Shown here: piece after piece, positions 1 through 10,807 of the stretch
Layout: the number at the start of each line of letters is the position of its first letter
How positions within the stretch are numbered: position 1 is the first letter of the stretch
Assembly (NCBI RefSeq): GCF_933775445.1
Contig: NC_065876.1
Location: forward strand, 5,146,001-5,210,000
Direction: 5' to 3'
Length of the DNA stretch: 64,000 nucleotides
Source of the DNA: Argentina anserina
Lineage: Eukaryota; Streptophyta; Magnoliopsida; Rosales; Rosaceae
Position numbers and translations under genes: made by a program
The notes under the pieces: generated by a model
The model's database searches: none
What the model was told of the DNA's origin: nothing
What the model saw: only the letters and a program-made list of their open reading frames with translations

Positions 1-907
1 TGGTGCTATTATACTGGGTTTGGACATGAGTATGAAAAGCTTGGAAAGCAGGAAAAACCTCATCTTTGGTCTGAAGGAGAACAATCCAAGACACTCTAGT
101 GAAATCATCAATAAACGACACGTAGTACCTCATACCCTTGGTTGTAGGCTCTTTTGAAGGTCCCCAAACATCCGAATGAATTAATTCAAAAGGGATATGA
201 CTCTTAGAAATACTTGGAGAATATGTAGAATGATGACTCTTAGCAAGTACACATGTTTAGCAATGCAAAGAGGACACATCAACACCAATAAATAGGGAAG
301 GCATGCCTTTTTTCATAACATGGAAAGATGAATGCCCCAATCGGCGATGCCACAACCAAATTTCACTTAGCTGATTAGAACTTGCAGTCAAAGCAGTGCA
401 TAGTTGAGCTCCTGGTTTAGCTCCTGCATATGTCTGATCCAAGTGAAACAATCTGCCCCTCAAATCCCCCCGACTGATTATCTCCCTGGTGAGAAGATCC
501 TGAAAAATCACATACATGGGAAAAAATGTTACAGAACACCGAGACTCAGTGTTCAATTGGGGAACAGATAACAAGTGATGTGATAAGTCACGTACATATA
601 GAACATTATGAAGTTCTAAAATAGGAGTGATACGAATTGACCCTCTCCCTAACACGGGAAAAATCTCACCATTGGCATTGGTAACATAAGACACTGGTGG
701 AGAAGACAACTTAGTATTAAAGTAAGATTTATCATAAGTCATATGATTAGATGCACCAAAATCAATAATCCAAGTTTCAGAACTAACAAAGTTAGAAACT
801 TTTAAAGCCATACCGATCTTTCCACATGCTCGAGGTTTTGTAGTAGTAGAGATATTACCATTAGTGCAGAATTGTCCTACAAGATGTCTAGAATCGTGTG
901 AGAACTC

Positions 908-1105
908 AACTCTCCAACCATTCTGACCATTTACCTTTCGAATAGCAATCTCCGCATCGCTAATATGAACAAAGTCAATGAAAGCATATCCCGGTGGTTT
1001 CTTTGCAACCTATACTCTTCTAATACTTCCAAACTTACGGAACTTAATCTCAAGCTCCCATTCTGAAAAACGAGAATCAAGATTCCCGACATACAAACGA
1101 ACCAT
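908..1105 (-). pseudogene. RSZ/SR splicing-factor RRM domain inside the copia element
   Basis: Reading from the ATG at 1105 gives an RNA recognition motif: RNP2-like LYVGNL at residues 4-9, then after a stop codon the RNP1-like stretch KKPPGYAFIDF, then GQNGWRVEFSH at the end of the fold. The pattern (VGNLD, RPPGYAF, NGWRVE) is that of plant RSZ-type (9G8-like) SR splicing factors. Codon 32 is TAG (1010-1012) where family members normally carry Trp, so a single TGG-to-TAG change is the likely cause. The frame continues without any other break into the copia protease at 811, so apart from that stop the RRM and protease are one reading frame. No RS domain or zinc knuckle follows. This is probably a host gene fragment captured by the retrotransposon. 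Confidence 0.8.
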
Positions 1106-1702
1106 TTTTTTTGTTCGGGTGTACTGATCAAATTTGGTGGTACAGTGGGCCGGGTCGGGTCGAAAACCGGGCCGGGTCGGGTCAGGTCAGACAGTTTTCC
1201 TCCCTCTTCCCTTGCCCGTCCCCAATTTCCCTTCAATTTCCCCAAAAACCCTATCCCACCCCAATCGCCGCTCCCTCTATCTCTCCATCAATGGATTTCC
1301 AAGCCGCACCTCCCCCTCCACTCCTCCACTTCTTCTTCCGAATAGACTCCCCCAAGCCACACCTCCCCCTCCCTTGTTAGCTCTTCCGAGTTGCTGGTGG
1401 AGGTGATTCGGTGGTGGAGGCTATGTAAGTTGACACACACCGGCGCGTCGGAGCCGTGAGGGAGCACCAGGGTGTCGTCGGAGGAAGGAGGTGGCGTGAG
1501 GGAGTCGGAGCCGTGAGGGAGCACCAGGACACGACGCCGATCGGAGCAGCAGCGCGTCGTCGGAGGCAGAGGCGGCGTTGGAGGCAGAGGCGAAGTGGCG
1601 GGTTGGTCTTGCAGCGAAGTGGCGGCCTGGGATAGGAGATGCGGCCGGGACCGACTGATTGCAGCGGAAAAAAAAATAGAGACAAAGTCCTTTCGGATCT
1701 TT
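1106..1702 (-). other. GC-rich non-coding stretch between PBS and RRM
   Basis: This stretch, much more GC-rich than its surroundings, lies where a copia gag would normally start. I find no gag motif in it. It holds a duplicated block (GGAGCCGTGAGGGAGCACCAGG at about 1449-1470 and again at about 1508-1529), and close to the RRM start a run of CCCGACCCGGCC-like repeats (about 1148-1190). It may be a 5' UTR captured together with the RRM, or an unrelated GC-rich insertion. Several overlapping open frames exist here but none has recognisable protein features. Confidence 0.5.
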
Positions 1703-1715
1703 GCTCTGATACCAA
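1703..1715 (-). other. Primer binding site (initiator Met tRNA type)
   Basis: The minus strand reads TTGGTATCAGAGC one base after the LTR end. TGGTATCAGAGC is the standard plant copia primer binding site, complementary to the 3' end of initiator methionine tRNA. It fixes the orientation of the element (minus) and the inner LTR border. Confidence 0.9.
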
Positions 1716-1716
1716 G

Positions 1717-1898
1717 TGAAAACATGTATGAACAATTCTTGTATTAATTGTTTGATATTGATATATATGATCTGATACAAGTCTAGCTATTTATAGGACT
1801 TGATTTGAACATTAGCACTATCACTAATGATGAATCCTAACTATTCTACCACCATGAGTAACATGTTTGTTGCTTTACACAACTCACTTATGCTAACA
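1717..1898 (-). repeat. 5' LTR of the left-edge copia element
   Basis: The 182-bp segment begins TG and ends CA in either orientation and directly abuts the primer binding site. It is clearly related to the LTR at 62113-62309: both share the blocks around TACAAGTCTAG, TATTTATAGGA, ACCACCATGAGTAACATG and GCTTTACAC. Thus the two copia elements at the window edges belong to one family. The left copy shows its 5' LTR and the right copy its 3' LTR, so they are two separate insertions and not two ends of one element. Confidence 0.85.
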
Positions 1899-1990
1899 CA
1901 TATTGTAGTTGTTGTATTATGTGTCAAGTATTTCAAGATTAGGTCTAAGTGTCTAACAAGTAGAAAGATAGGGAAGAAAACGATAATTAC

Positions 1991-3985
1991 CAACAAATGT
2001 CATTCGTGATATAAATCGAAGACAAAACGATGGTTTGAACTTCATCTGTCTCACTAAAGCTGCTTCTATGGTATCGAACACCGGCATCGCAAAGACCTAC
2101 ATAAGTAATTAAGAAGATGAACAACATGAATACTTGAATACTAAAACAAATGTTTATGTGGTAAATAAGTAGATATAGAAGTAGGACTTTTACCTGATAA
2201 CTTCCAATCACATGAATAACAACAAAGGCATTAGCAAGAACAATAAGCCACTTCGGTTTCTCCAATGATACGAGGATGTTATCCTGAACACTATTTCCGA
2301 ACACCCAATAACCGATAAGAGCAACTGGGAAATAGCACAAAGCCACCACAAGATATGCAAGCCTCACACCCTTCCACATTGGTTGTTTTGAAGGCTTGTC
2401 AGGAGTAGAAGGAATCGTAGCTTGAATCTCCAAAACCACATTGTGACCAGCAAAAGCAAAAGCTACATCTCCCAAGGCACTGAAGAAGTTGAACACATTT
2501 CCGGTGGTGGTTGAAGCCCTGGGGCCATACTGCACTGCTGCTTGAACCCCTTTGTGTAGTGAAGCTCCCCAAGCAACTGTAGAGTAGCTGTTGAACAATC
2601 GGTCAAGTGAAGTTAAACCAGATATACTTCAGCAAATTATAAGTTGGAACTGATCTTCAAAAAAAAAAAAAAAAAGGAACTGTCGAACTGACATGAACTT
2701 CTGAGTTCTGATACTCATACTCTACATTCCTTTTGGAGAAAACTCTGCTTTATAAGTCATAGACTTATATACGACTAATAGGAGGTGCCAAAAGCAATTC
2801 TAGAAATCAACCAAAGGCCATTTGTAGAAACACGTCAGGGTGATTTTGCAACACGCCATTTAAATTTTGATCAAGGGTTTGCTTGATGTCACAAGTACTA
2901 AGTAACCTAAGTACCTTAGAAATATAAAGTATAATAAGTTCAGATAAACTAGATGAAAGTGCTTTTATAGTTACTGAAGCACTTGTACTTCTTGTAGATG
3001 CAGGCATGCAGCTAATGCTTAAGTCCCCTAGAATTTACTACCTAGCATTATATATGTATTGCTGTGTCTGATCTGTTTTAAATAAATGTGTAAGAATCTA
3101 ATTGTAGACAATTCTAACTAATTAACTGAATGAGAAGGAAATTATATATACCTCAAGGACATGACAGCAGCAGCAAGAGAAATACCAGCAATGGAATTGA
3201 AGCTAGGGAAATGAGAGATAACGAAGTGGGCCGCAGCAAAGACTATGATGAAGACGGTGGTTTTGATTTGTTTTCCAGGGGCCAAAGTATCATGGATCTT
3301 CTGCAGTGATTTACCACCAGTAATCATATAGACTATGCACACACCAAATTGTACCAAGAGTTGTTGAGGTACCACAATCCAAAGCCCTAGCTTCTCTCCA
3401 AAGGCATGTTGTCCCAACTCATGGTACCTATCAAACCTCTTCCCTGGTACTGATTCATGCATCTCTACCATCTGCCATAAGGTGTACAGGGTGATAATCC
3501 ATGAAAGAACCATCACAGTAATTCCAGGTCCCCTAAAGCACAAAACACAATTCAGTTAATGGCTCTAAAGTAGGCTATCATCAATTCATCATCATGTTCA
3601 TGAAGCAATGCAAAGTAACTAAATCTGTACAATAACTAAATCTTCAACCTCAAGAATAATGATCATGCCAAAAAAACTTTCTCAAAAAAAAAAAGATCGT
3701 GTCAAAAAGCGAGAAGCCAATCTTTCGATACTAAATAACTAGAAAATGTAAATTTACAACCATAAAAGACAATGAAGACATGAAATTGAAGCAGGGCTTA
3801 GTGCCTTACCATCCAAGGTGAGACATGGCAAAGGGAAGACCAAGCACGCCAGCACCAACCATGGCGGTGACATTGTGGAAGGCAGAGTACCACCAGGTTG
3901 CATTCCTATTACTTGTGATGGGAAGCCAGTCATTCAGATCCTTCTCCTTCTGATCAATCCCTTTTTCTTCAATATTCTTTTCCAT
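1991..3985 (-). CDS. LHT-type amino acid transporter (AAAP family), 3' end not in window
   Basis: Proton-coupled amino acid permease of the plasma membrane, lysine/histidine transporter-like. Exons on the minus strand: 3810-3985, 3152-3532, 2194-2587 and 1991-2096; all junctions are GT..AG and keep phase. The start at 3985 gives MEKNIEEKG, then a hydrophilic leader ending [32 protein letters not shown], the typical LHT entry into the first membrane helix (quoted here only to locate it). Later family motifs are [41 protein letters not shown] and [17 protein letters not shown]. The visible part encodes about 352 residues of a usual 440 or so. The final exon, with the last helices, should lie left of 1989 but only about 90 bases remain before the copia LTR, so that exon is either beyond the retrotransposon (which would then sit in intron 4) or lost. 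Whether the gene still works depends on this. Confidence 0.93.
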
Positions 3986-4810
3986 CTCTATCTTCTGTCA
4001 CTAAAAGAGAACAAGATGATTTTAGTCACACGACCAAGTTCTCTTGCCTTGGTCTCATATAAGAACATAGAAAGTGCTAGGTAAGTAGGACTTGGGGTAG
4101 AACTCCTTACTGTACTTTTGAGTTTGTTTCCTTGTTAAACTGAAATCGTTAGGCTTCTGAGGGTAGATTGAGTACATGAAATCTTATTGAACTGAAACTT
4201 ACTCGTAGTATGAGCAAGAACTAATTTTTAGCCGTTTGATCTTTACCCTCTTTGGATAAGTAACTGATTGGATCGTAGTAGGACTGAAATTTCTTACTAA
4301 AATCTATATCCAAAAAAAAGATCAAGATTCTTCTAGTGAGGGGAATCGGGTGGTTCAAAATCCTACAAATTCACGTGTACTAGTCTGATATCAACGTAAG
4401 AAGAAAACCGTAACTCTCAAAGTCTTTTAACTTTCACCCAAACCCTTTTCGGGTAATATTACAGTCTTACTACGAGGCTCTATCTCAATGAGTGGATGAA
4501 ATGCTAAAGAGGTGGCAGAGATAGAACTGTTTAGAGGAGCGAGATCTGCATGAGTTGAGTGCTTGTTGTGAAGTGTGGCTCCGACAAAGTCCACAGCCAG
4601 TCATGAAATAGGTACCTCTGGGTTAATTGTTAATCTCTCGTGAGTCTCGTCACTTCGAGTAAGAAAAAAAGAAATAGAAGGGATGGTTAGTAATTTAGTA
4701 ATAACTGTTAAAACATACTGTCAATGGCTACCTACAGAGCTCAATAGATGGATCAACTATACAATGATATCAATGTAGTTAACAGTAGCATTCTTAGAAA
4801 GAACTTAGAG
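3986..4810. other. Intergenic stretch between LHT-type gene and Ser/Arg-rich gene
   Basis: Holds the 5' flank of the LHT-type gene on one side and the 3' flank of the next minus-strand gene on the other. No convincing coding region, RNA gene or transposon end was seen. Confidence 0.5.
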
Positions 4811-7759
4811 CTAGATCAACATTCTACTACAGAGAAGGAGGCCCCCGGAACCAATTCTGCGTTGTTGCTTCAGTGTTTCCAAGAGAAAATCTTCATTGTT
4901 TTTAAGCTGGAGATACTTTTCCATGTCAAAGCGTGATGGATTTGACCCGTTTGGATGTAATTTGCGTTGGTAATTACCAGATTCTCCAATTTTACTGGAT
5001 GCATTTTCCATAATGTTGAATGGCAGAGAATCAATTATTCCAGGGCTCCAACTCCCACGGCTACTAGCAGACTGACTATGGTCTTGCGCATTGGTCACTT
5101 CCTGTAAAATTGCATTTCAAAGCAATTTGAGGACGATATTACAAGCATAAACAATGAGACATGCCACACTGGGAATCAGAAACTGTAAGAAAAATAACTA
5201 CCGCAAATTACCTGAGAAGCACTCCATGAAAAAGATTTTGGGGTCATTGGTGTTTCAGTCTTATTCTTGCACCCCGCAGGAGTACCATCGTTACTAGTCT
5301 CCCACTGCAACCAAGGCAGCACAACCCCGTCCATGAAAACAGGAGGAGGAGTTAACATGGGTGGACTCTGAAAACTTTCACCCTTCATAATTCCTCCTAA
5401 GCTCGAACTTGTATCACTCCTTTCACCATCAACTGATGATATATCTGTGTCTTCTACATTTGAAATGAAGTCCTCGATATATCTTTCGGCTTCCTCAGTC
5501 AGTCGCTTAGACACCCTTCCTTTGTCATTGCTCCTCTGCCAAGAGATTCATAAAGGTTAATACACTAAGTCTTGCAAATTTCATTCCAATGCCACAGATA
5601 GATGGATTTAAATTAATAAATAATAACAAGAGTATATACAGATGAGCAAACTCAAAGATGGAAATTTGGCAGATTATCAGGTGAACGTGTACCCTTCTCA
5701 TTCGTGACGGTCTGTCTGGACTGGCAATTTTTTTTGGCTCAGGAAGCAATTCTTTTACAATCTTTGAGAGTTCCCTACTGTGTTGTTCCTCCAGCACGAT
5801 CTCTGCTAATAAATCCTGTTTACGCTTTTCTGACTGTCAATACCAACAAACAAAAAAAAGCCATTAGTAGCTGAAACTTCATTAAAATGGCACATCTGAA
5901 TGCAAAGTAGTTGCACAGAACATTTCAAACTAGAATCTAAAACTATAAATGGCACTCTCAGTTTACAGACCAGAAATCAAAGGCCATATTTTATACTCAG
6001 CTAGGCTCACTTTTACACATAGGCCGAGTGGTGGACATTGTGTAACAGGCTGAAAATCACTCAAAAAGTCATAAACTGACTATCTTTAGAGATGAAGGAA
6101 ATTTCACATGATGCATTCTTCTCAGAGTAAGTACAAATCATAGACAATAGAAAATTATAACCTGAGAATCTAAATATAAAATATGATACCTGTTCCAATT
6201 TAGAAGAATAATTCTTCCTGATTGAAGAAACAGCCTGAAGTACATCTGAACCGTTAGAGCGCAAGGAATCACCAGGTGCGGGAACAGTTGGTCTTGTTAT
6301 GCCCTTTTCCTGAATAAGTTAAAAGGCAATGAGATTTAAAATCAATATAAAGGCCCATCAAAACACTACAAGCGCAGGACAGAGACAAATATCCTAAAGG
6401 AATCCAATAGCATACCTGTTTAAGTTCTGTCCTTATCTCTTCCACAGCATATCTAAGTTCTTTCCGCATTTCTTCGTATAATCCATTTTTCATATCATTA
6501 CCCGCAGGGTGCTCTGACTGAGGGTCCGCAAGATAACAAATTCGAAAACTGAGATAAATCAACTAACTAGGTGGTGCAAAGTTCACAAAATGTTCTACAA
6601 AATCAGTATACCTTCTTCTCTGAATATACAGCTCGTATAGTCTTCTCAGCCCCATTTTTATAGATATAAGCATCCTTCCCCTCATCATCAGTTAGGAAAG
6701 AAGATTGACTCTGGAAAAGTTTTTGAAGTCTTAGTCTCTAAAATTTAGAGGGTAACATGACCATATATGGTCTGTCTAAGAGCTTCTTTCCTACCACTTT
6801 TCAGCAAGATGCTGCCACAACTAAACGCTAAAAGCAAAAATTCAAAGAGCGTAGACTAAACAAATAGAGAAACACTCACAGAGTAACCATCATGGCACTT
6901 CAAATCTCTTTGACTGAGAGACCTTCTCAATCCTGGCTTATAATTCGAGTCCAATGACTTACGGGACAATGGCGTCGGGTTGTTTCCGCTAGTGAAGTTC
7001 CTCAACTTAACAGTGCTACGGTTATGAGTATGATCAAGATCACTCTGTCATTCACAACACAAATGCAACCACAATTAGATGAATTAGAGAATGTCTATAG
7101 TCAGACATACATAACAAAATCTAACATCTACATAATCTAAGCAAGCACAGAATGCCATATTAAACTAACTAGTGTCTAATAGTCTAATGCTATCATACAT
7201 TTCAATATTCAAAAGGAAACTAAAGAAGAAAAGCCACCACAATTCTCACCTCAGAATCACTCATCTGATACCCAGCAACAGAAACCGATCGCCTTTGCCT
7301 CGGATTTCCCTTACTTTCCGAAACTACCCTCCCTCCACCTGTGCTATTACCACTCCGGGCCATCGTATCACCACCGCCTCCGCCGCCCATCCTCGGGCCG
7401 TGCCGCGACACCGACCTGCCACGCCTCTGCGACGCGCCGCCGGGGGTAGTTTCGGAACTCCGCACCGCCGAGCGTCCGCCTCTCTCATCGGAGCCGGAAT
7501 CAAACAGCTCAATCGCCAAGTCGTCAAGGCTAATCTCCGGGAAGCCGGAGCCTCTAACCGTGTTCACGAACTTCCTCCGGGGAGTCGGATTGACTCCAAA
7601 CTCCTCCTCGGCCGGCGGCTCCGGCAGCCTGCGCGAGAAGCAGCTGAGGCTCCTCGAGCGCCGGTAAGAGCGATTACCTGAAGCTGATTCCTCCGCCGGA
7701 TCCGCGGAGCTCCCGATCGGCGTCCGTTTGGTCGTCGATTTGAAAGCCGAGGTCGCCAT
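4811..7759 (-). CDS. Plant Ser/Arg-rich protein with predicted coiled-coil segment, function unknown
   Basis: Eight exons on the minus strand, 7250-7759, 6880-7044, 6612-6710, 6416-6517, 6190-6309, 5693-5833, 5212-5535 and 4811-5101, every intron in phase 0, giving 583 residues. The N-terminal third is basic and low-complexity (YRRSRSLSCFSRRLPEPP, then an RG/SVSR-rich part with six consecutive Gly). Between them lies KFVNTVRGSGFPEISLDDLAIE, which looks like the conserved core. Exons 4-6 (MRKELRYAVEEIRTELKQ; EEQHSRELSKIVKELL) are charged and helical, compatible with coiled coil. Exon 7 carries RLTEEAERYIEDFISN and a PPMLTPPP linker. The C-terminus has FDMEKYLQLKNNEDFLLETLKQQRRIGSGGLLLC. I do not recognise a biochemical function. 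The uniform phase-0 exon structure and the lack of stops argue that it is a real, intact gene. Confidence 0.85.
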
Positions 7760-8394
7760 TTGAAAATGGAACGAACAAATCAAACCTAACAAATATAAAA
7801 TAATGAGAGAGACAGAAGGTAAGTCTGAGACGGAAGGTGAAGGCTAGGGTTTGAGTGGCCGGAGATTAGAGGAATTCTGATCGGCCGGAGGGAGCTGAGA
7901 AAAGAGTGAGAGAGGTTTTGAGGAAATATTTGAATGAGGGACGGGAGCTGTTACCGAGTTGTATTGGTTATTGCCGGTTTTGGTAGGCACGTGGATTTTT
8001 GGTCCGGGTTTCGTTTTACGACCCGGTTGTTTGAAATAGGAAATTTATTGTTCTCTGTTATTTTCATGGATTTGTTGCCTCTTCTGGAACTTTGTGTGCA
8101 TGAACTGCTCAAGTTTTCTGGAGATTGGATAAAGTTAAATTGCAAGAAGAAAAAGGCAAGAGAACTTGTACTCGAAGTGATCTGCGTATGCCAAATGTAA
8201 TCGAAATTTGCCTTGCTTGAAAATTGCATCTAAAAAAAATACGAGGTATTTTAGACAAAACATTACAATCGTTTATAGATTCTCAAGTGTTGTTAGTGAA
8301 CTTTATTGTTGTATTTTTTGTATGAACAATCTATTTTTCCTCTTGATGCCATTATTGTTATTCAAACCATTATTAAACAATGGTTGAAACGGTC
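7760..8394. other. 5' flank of the Ser/Arg-rich gene up to solo LTR A
   Basis: Starts with the presumed 5' UTR and promoter of the minus-strand gene. I see no separate gene. It ends at the 5-bp target duplication CGGTC (8390-8394) of the solo LTR. Confidence 0.5.
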
Positions 8395-10802
8395 TGTAAT
8401 ACTCCGAATTTTCGGGTTTAAAATTCGTATATTTCTTTAGATTATTAAACTTGAAATTTTAGTAAAAATCGCATGTTTTGCTTTCACGTCGATGTCAGGC
8501 GAAACGAAACTGATCTCGGAAATTTTAATTGAAAAACGCTACATTTTCTGTGATTCGAGAGTTGACTTTTATTTCGTCACTCGTCTCTGAAAACTTTCTT
8601 CACGGAAGTTGTAGAGCTTGTCGATACGAGTTTGTGGGCATGCGGCGCACCTTAATCGGATGTCGTATGTAAAAGTTATTATCGACGGAAGTTAGTTTCT
8701 GATTTTAGAAGGCTATAAAATGACTTTTTTTTTGGAAACTTTCCAAAAAAATCAGATTTTTCCCGAGCTCTCTCTCTCCTCTCCCCCGACTCTCGTTTCT
8801 CTCTGATTTTCTCTGTCGGCGATCTCCGGCCACCGTGCACGACACCACCGGTGTCGTTGGAGTCGCACGGCCGAGACGCTCCGACCCATTGCAGCATCGA
8901 CCCACACTGTGCCATGACGCGTCGCCACCGAGGGAACCCAGCAACAGCTTCGACGCGCGGCTGCCGAAGGGTGAACAGTAAGCCCATGAACAGTAAATCA
9001 TGAACAATGTTCAGTCGTACTGAATCGACACCTGAGAATTTACGTATTATTTTCTAAACACTTTTTCATGTTATTAGGTGACCGACGAAACGAGTGAGGG
9101 AAATCGCTCTCGGTATCGTCCAGTTACACGCAGAAAATAAGGTGAGTAAATCTCACTATGAAAAGTCTACCCTTAGCGGTGACTCATATGTACGATTTAT
9201 TAAAAAAAGTGAACTGTGACATCTATATAATATAGTGGGTTGTGTATGTGTACAAAAATGGTAAATACGATACATATATATGGGTTGTTATATTATATAA
9301 TGTTACGGTTTTTATTTTCAGTTGAGAGAATATTGTGGTGACTATATTAATATTGTTGTGCAACTTTGCAAGAGTCGCTTGGTTGTAGTACAATAAACAT
9401 GTGTTGATTGTTATATTGTAAGTGGTTTTAACATTGAGTCTTGTTAAAACGTTTTTTGGTCTTCGGACGTTGTTGGCAATAATCGGAACCAAGTCTTGGC
9501 CCGGTGTCAGTTACGATCAGTTAGAGCTCTAGTTTGTCTGCCGTTGTACTGCATGAGGGGTAACAGATGAGTTTTCTGGGTCTCATGAGTACCCATGTTT
9601 TTGTGTGATATTGGGTAACAGATGGGTTGCCCAGTATCTGTTGACGTACTGCATGAGGGGTGTAACGTAGTGAATTGCGCTAATGTTAACGTAGTGAATT
9701 GCGCCAATGAGGGGTGTATCTGTCGGCGTTCGATTTCCACATATGACGCCAATGTTAACGTAGTGAATTGCGCTGATACAATACGCTACACTCTTCGTTG
9801 ACGCGATACGCCGTGCTCCTCGTTCCTTTCATGTCACAAGTAGCACGAGTCGTCAAAGTGGAGACCACGACGGCGTGGTCTTCAACTCTCCGATGCTCAA
9901 GTCAGGTTGGTAGGAATTTATGTAGAGTAACAGTGGGTGGTTAAGTGCACTTACCTTACGAGGTCGATGGTTTGACTTTTTATAGTTCAATTGAGGTAGA
10001 TCATTCACTCATCTTCCGGTGTGGGACAAGGTTTTGATTAATGTGTTCTCTAGAGTCTCATTTGGGATGCGCGTGATGGCGCGTCCGTAGTCGGTTTGGG
10101 CCGCGGGATAGCCCATTACACAACTAGTGTGGCTGGTTCACTGCTGGTATTGCGAGGCTGAGCTATTTATTAGCCTTAGTGCGCTGATAGTTGCGCTGAT
10201 TATGGCGGGTATAAGCCTATGCCAACAAAGGGTAACATATGAGTACCTGAGTCTCATGAGTACCCGTGTTTTACATGTTATTTGGGTAAACAGATGGGTT
10301 GCCCAATGTCTCACGAGTACACATATTTTCTAATATTATTGGACAACCAGATGGGTCGTCCAGTGTCTCATGAGTACATTTATCTTTAAATGTTATCAGT
10401 TATTTTCTTTTGTATGCGATGTGCATTATACTGTTGGTTTACTCATACGAGCTGCAAAGCTTACCGGGTTTGTGTTTACAATCCCGGTGCACATATGCGA
10501 TGGTGTAGGAGATAGTTCTGCATGTGTGGATTAGCAGAATTGGATGGCTTACTTTGAAGATTTTCGAAGTTTTTTTCTTCTTCTATTTGTGGTGAGGATT
10601 GAGAGAATTTTACATTTCCATTTGTTATAATGTCTGAGTTATAAACTGGTTATGTATTAATCAAGTCGACTGAGTCGTACTGTGAACTCAGTTTTTGATA
10701 CACTGTTACTATAAGATGGCTTCAATATATTTGAGATTGTTTTAGAGTTTTCCTGGTTTCGATTTCGATATTTTTATCATTCGAAATTTTGGTGCTGTGA
10801 CA
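8395..10802 (+). mobile_element. Large solo LTR, copy A (2408 bp)
   Basis: Begins TGTAATACTCCGAATTTTCG and ends TTGGTGCTGTGACA, flanked by the exact 5-bp repeat CGGTC at 8390-8394 and 10803-10807. The TG..CA ends with a 5-bp duplication are those of LTR retrotransposons; no internal domains are present, so it is read as a solo LTR left after recombination. Internal landmarks shared with copies B, C and D: a TATA box about 318 bases from the start (near 8714), a pyrimidine/GC-rich stretch after it (8765-8850), a splice-donor-like GGTGAGTAAATCTCACTATG at about 9140, and a hairpin at 10463-10488. Closest to copy D. Confidence 0.85.
10463..10488 (+). other. Conserved hairpin in solo LTR A
   Basis: The sequence ACCGGG-T-TTGT-GTTT-ACAA-T-CCCGGT can fold into a 10-bp stem with one T:T mismatch and a 4-base loop. 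The same structure occurs in copies B (25581-25606), C (29539-29564) and, with two changes on one arm, D (43381-43406). Role unknown. Confidence 0.7.
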
Positions 10803-10807
10803 CGGTC

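Larger units (their letters stand above)
1..1898 (-). mobile_element. Ty1/copia retrotransposon, 5' part (LTR, PBS, RRM-like ORF, protease, integrase start)
   Basis: On the minus strand the order is 5' LTR (1717-1898), primer binding site (1703-1715), a GC-rich stretch, an RRM-coding stretch (about 908-1105), a retroviral-type aspartic protease with the copia-style motif WIIDFGASNHM, a GAG-pre-integrase motif (LWHRRLGH) near 350, and the start of the integrase core in 1-256 (readable as HSDVWGP...SFIDDFTR). The element runs off the left edge, so its 3' LTR and flanking target duplication cannot be seen. The reading frame is broken by stops at 257-259 and 1010-1012, so this copy is probably not autonomous. 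Domain order protease then integrase fits Ty1/copia. It lies just downstream of the last visible exon of the LHT-type gene and in the same orientation. Confidence 0.9.

Noticed and set aside
1220..1780. Several overlapping open frames of 100-145 codons on both strands
   Set aside because: The stretch is GC-rich and repetitive, so stops are rare by composition. No protein motifs are seen, and it lies inside the copia element between PBS and RRM.
7172..7681. Plus-strand open frame of 169 codons
   Set aside because: It is the antisense of the Ser/Arg-rich first exon of the minus-strand gene, whose splicing pattern and frame are coherent.
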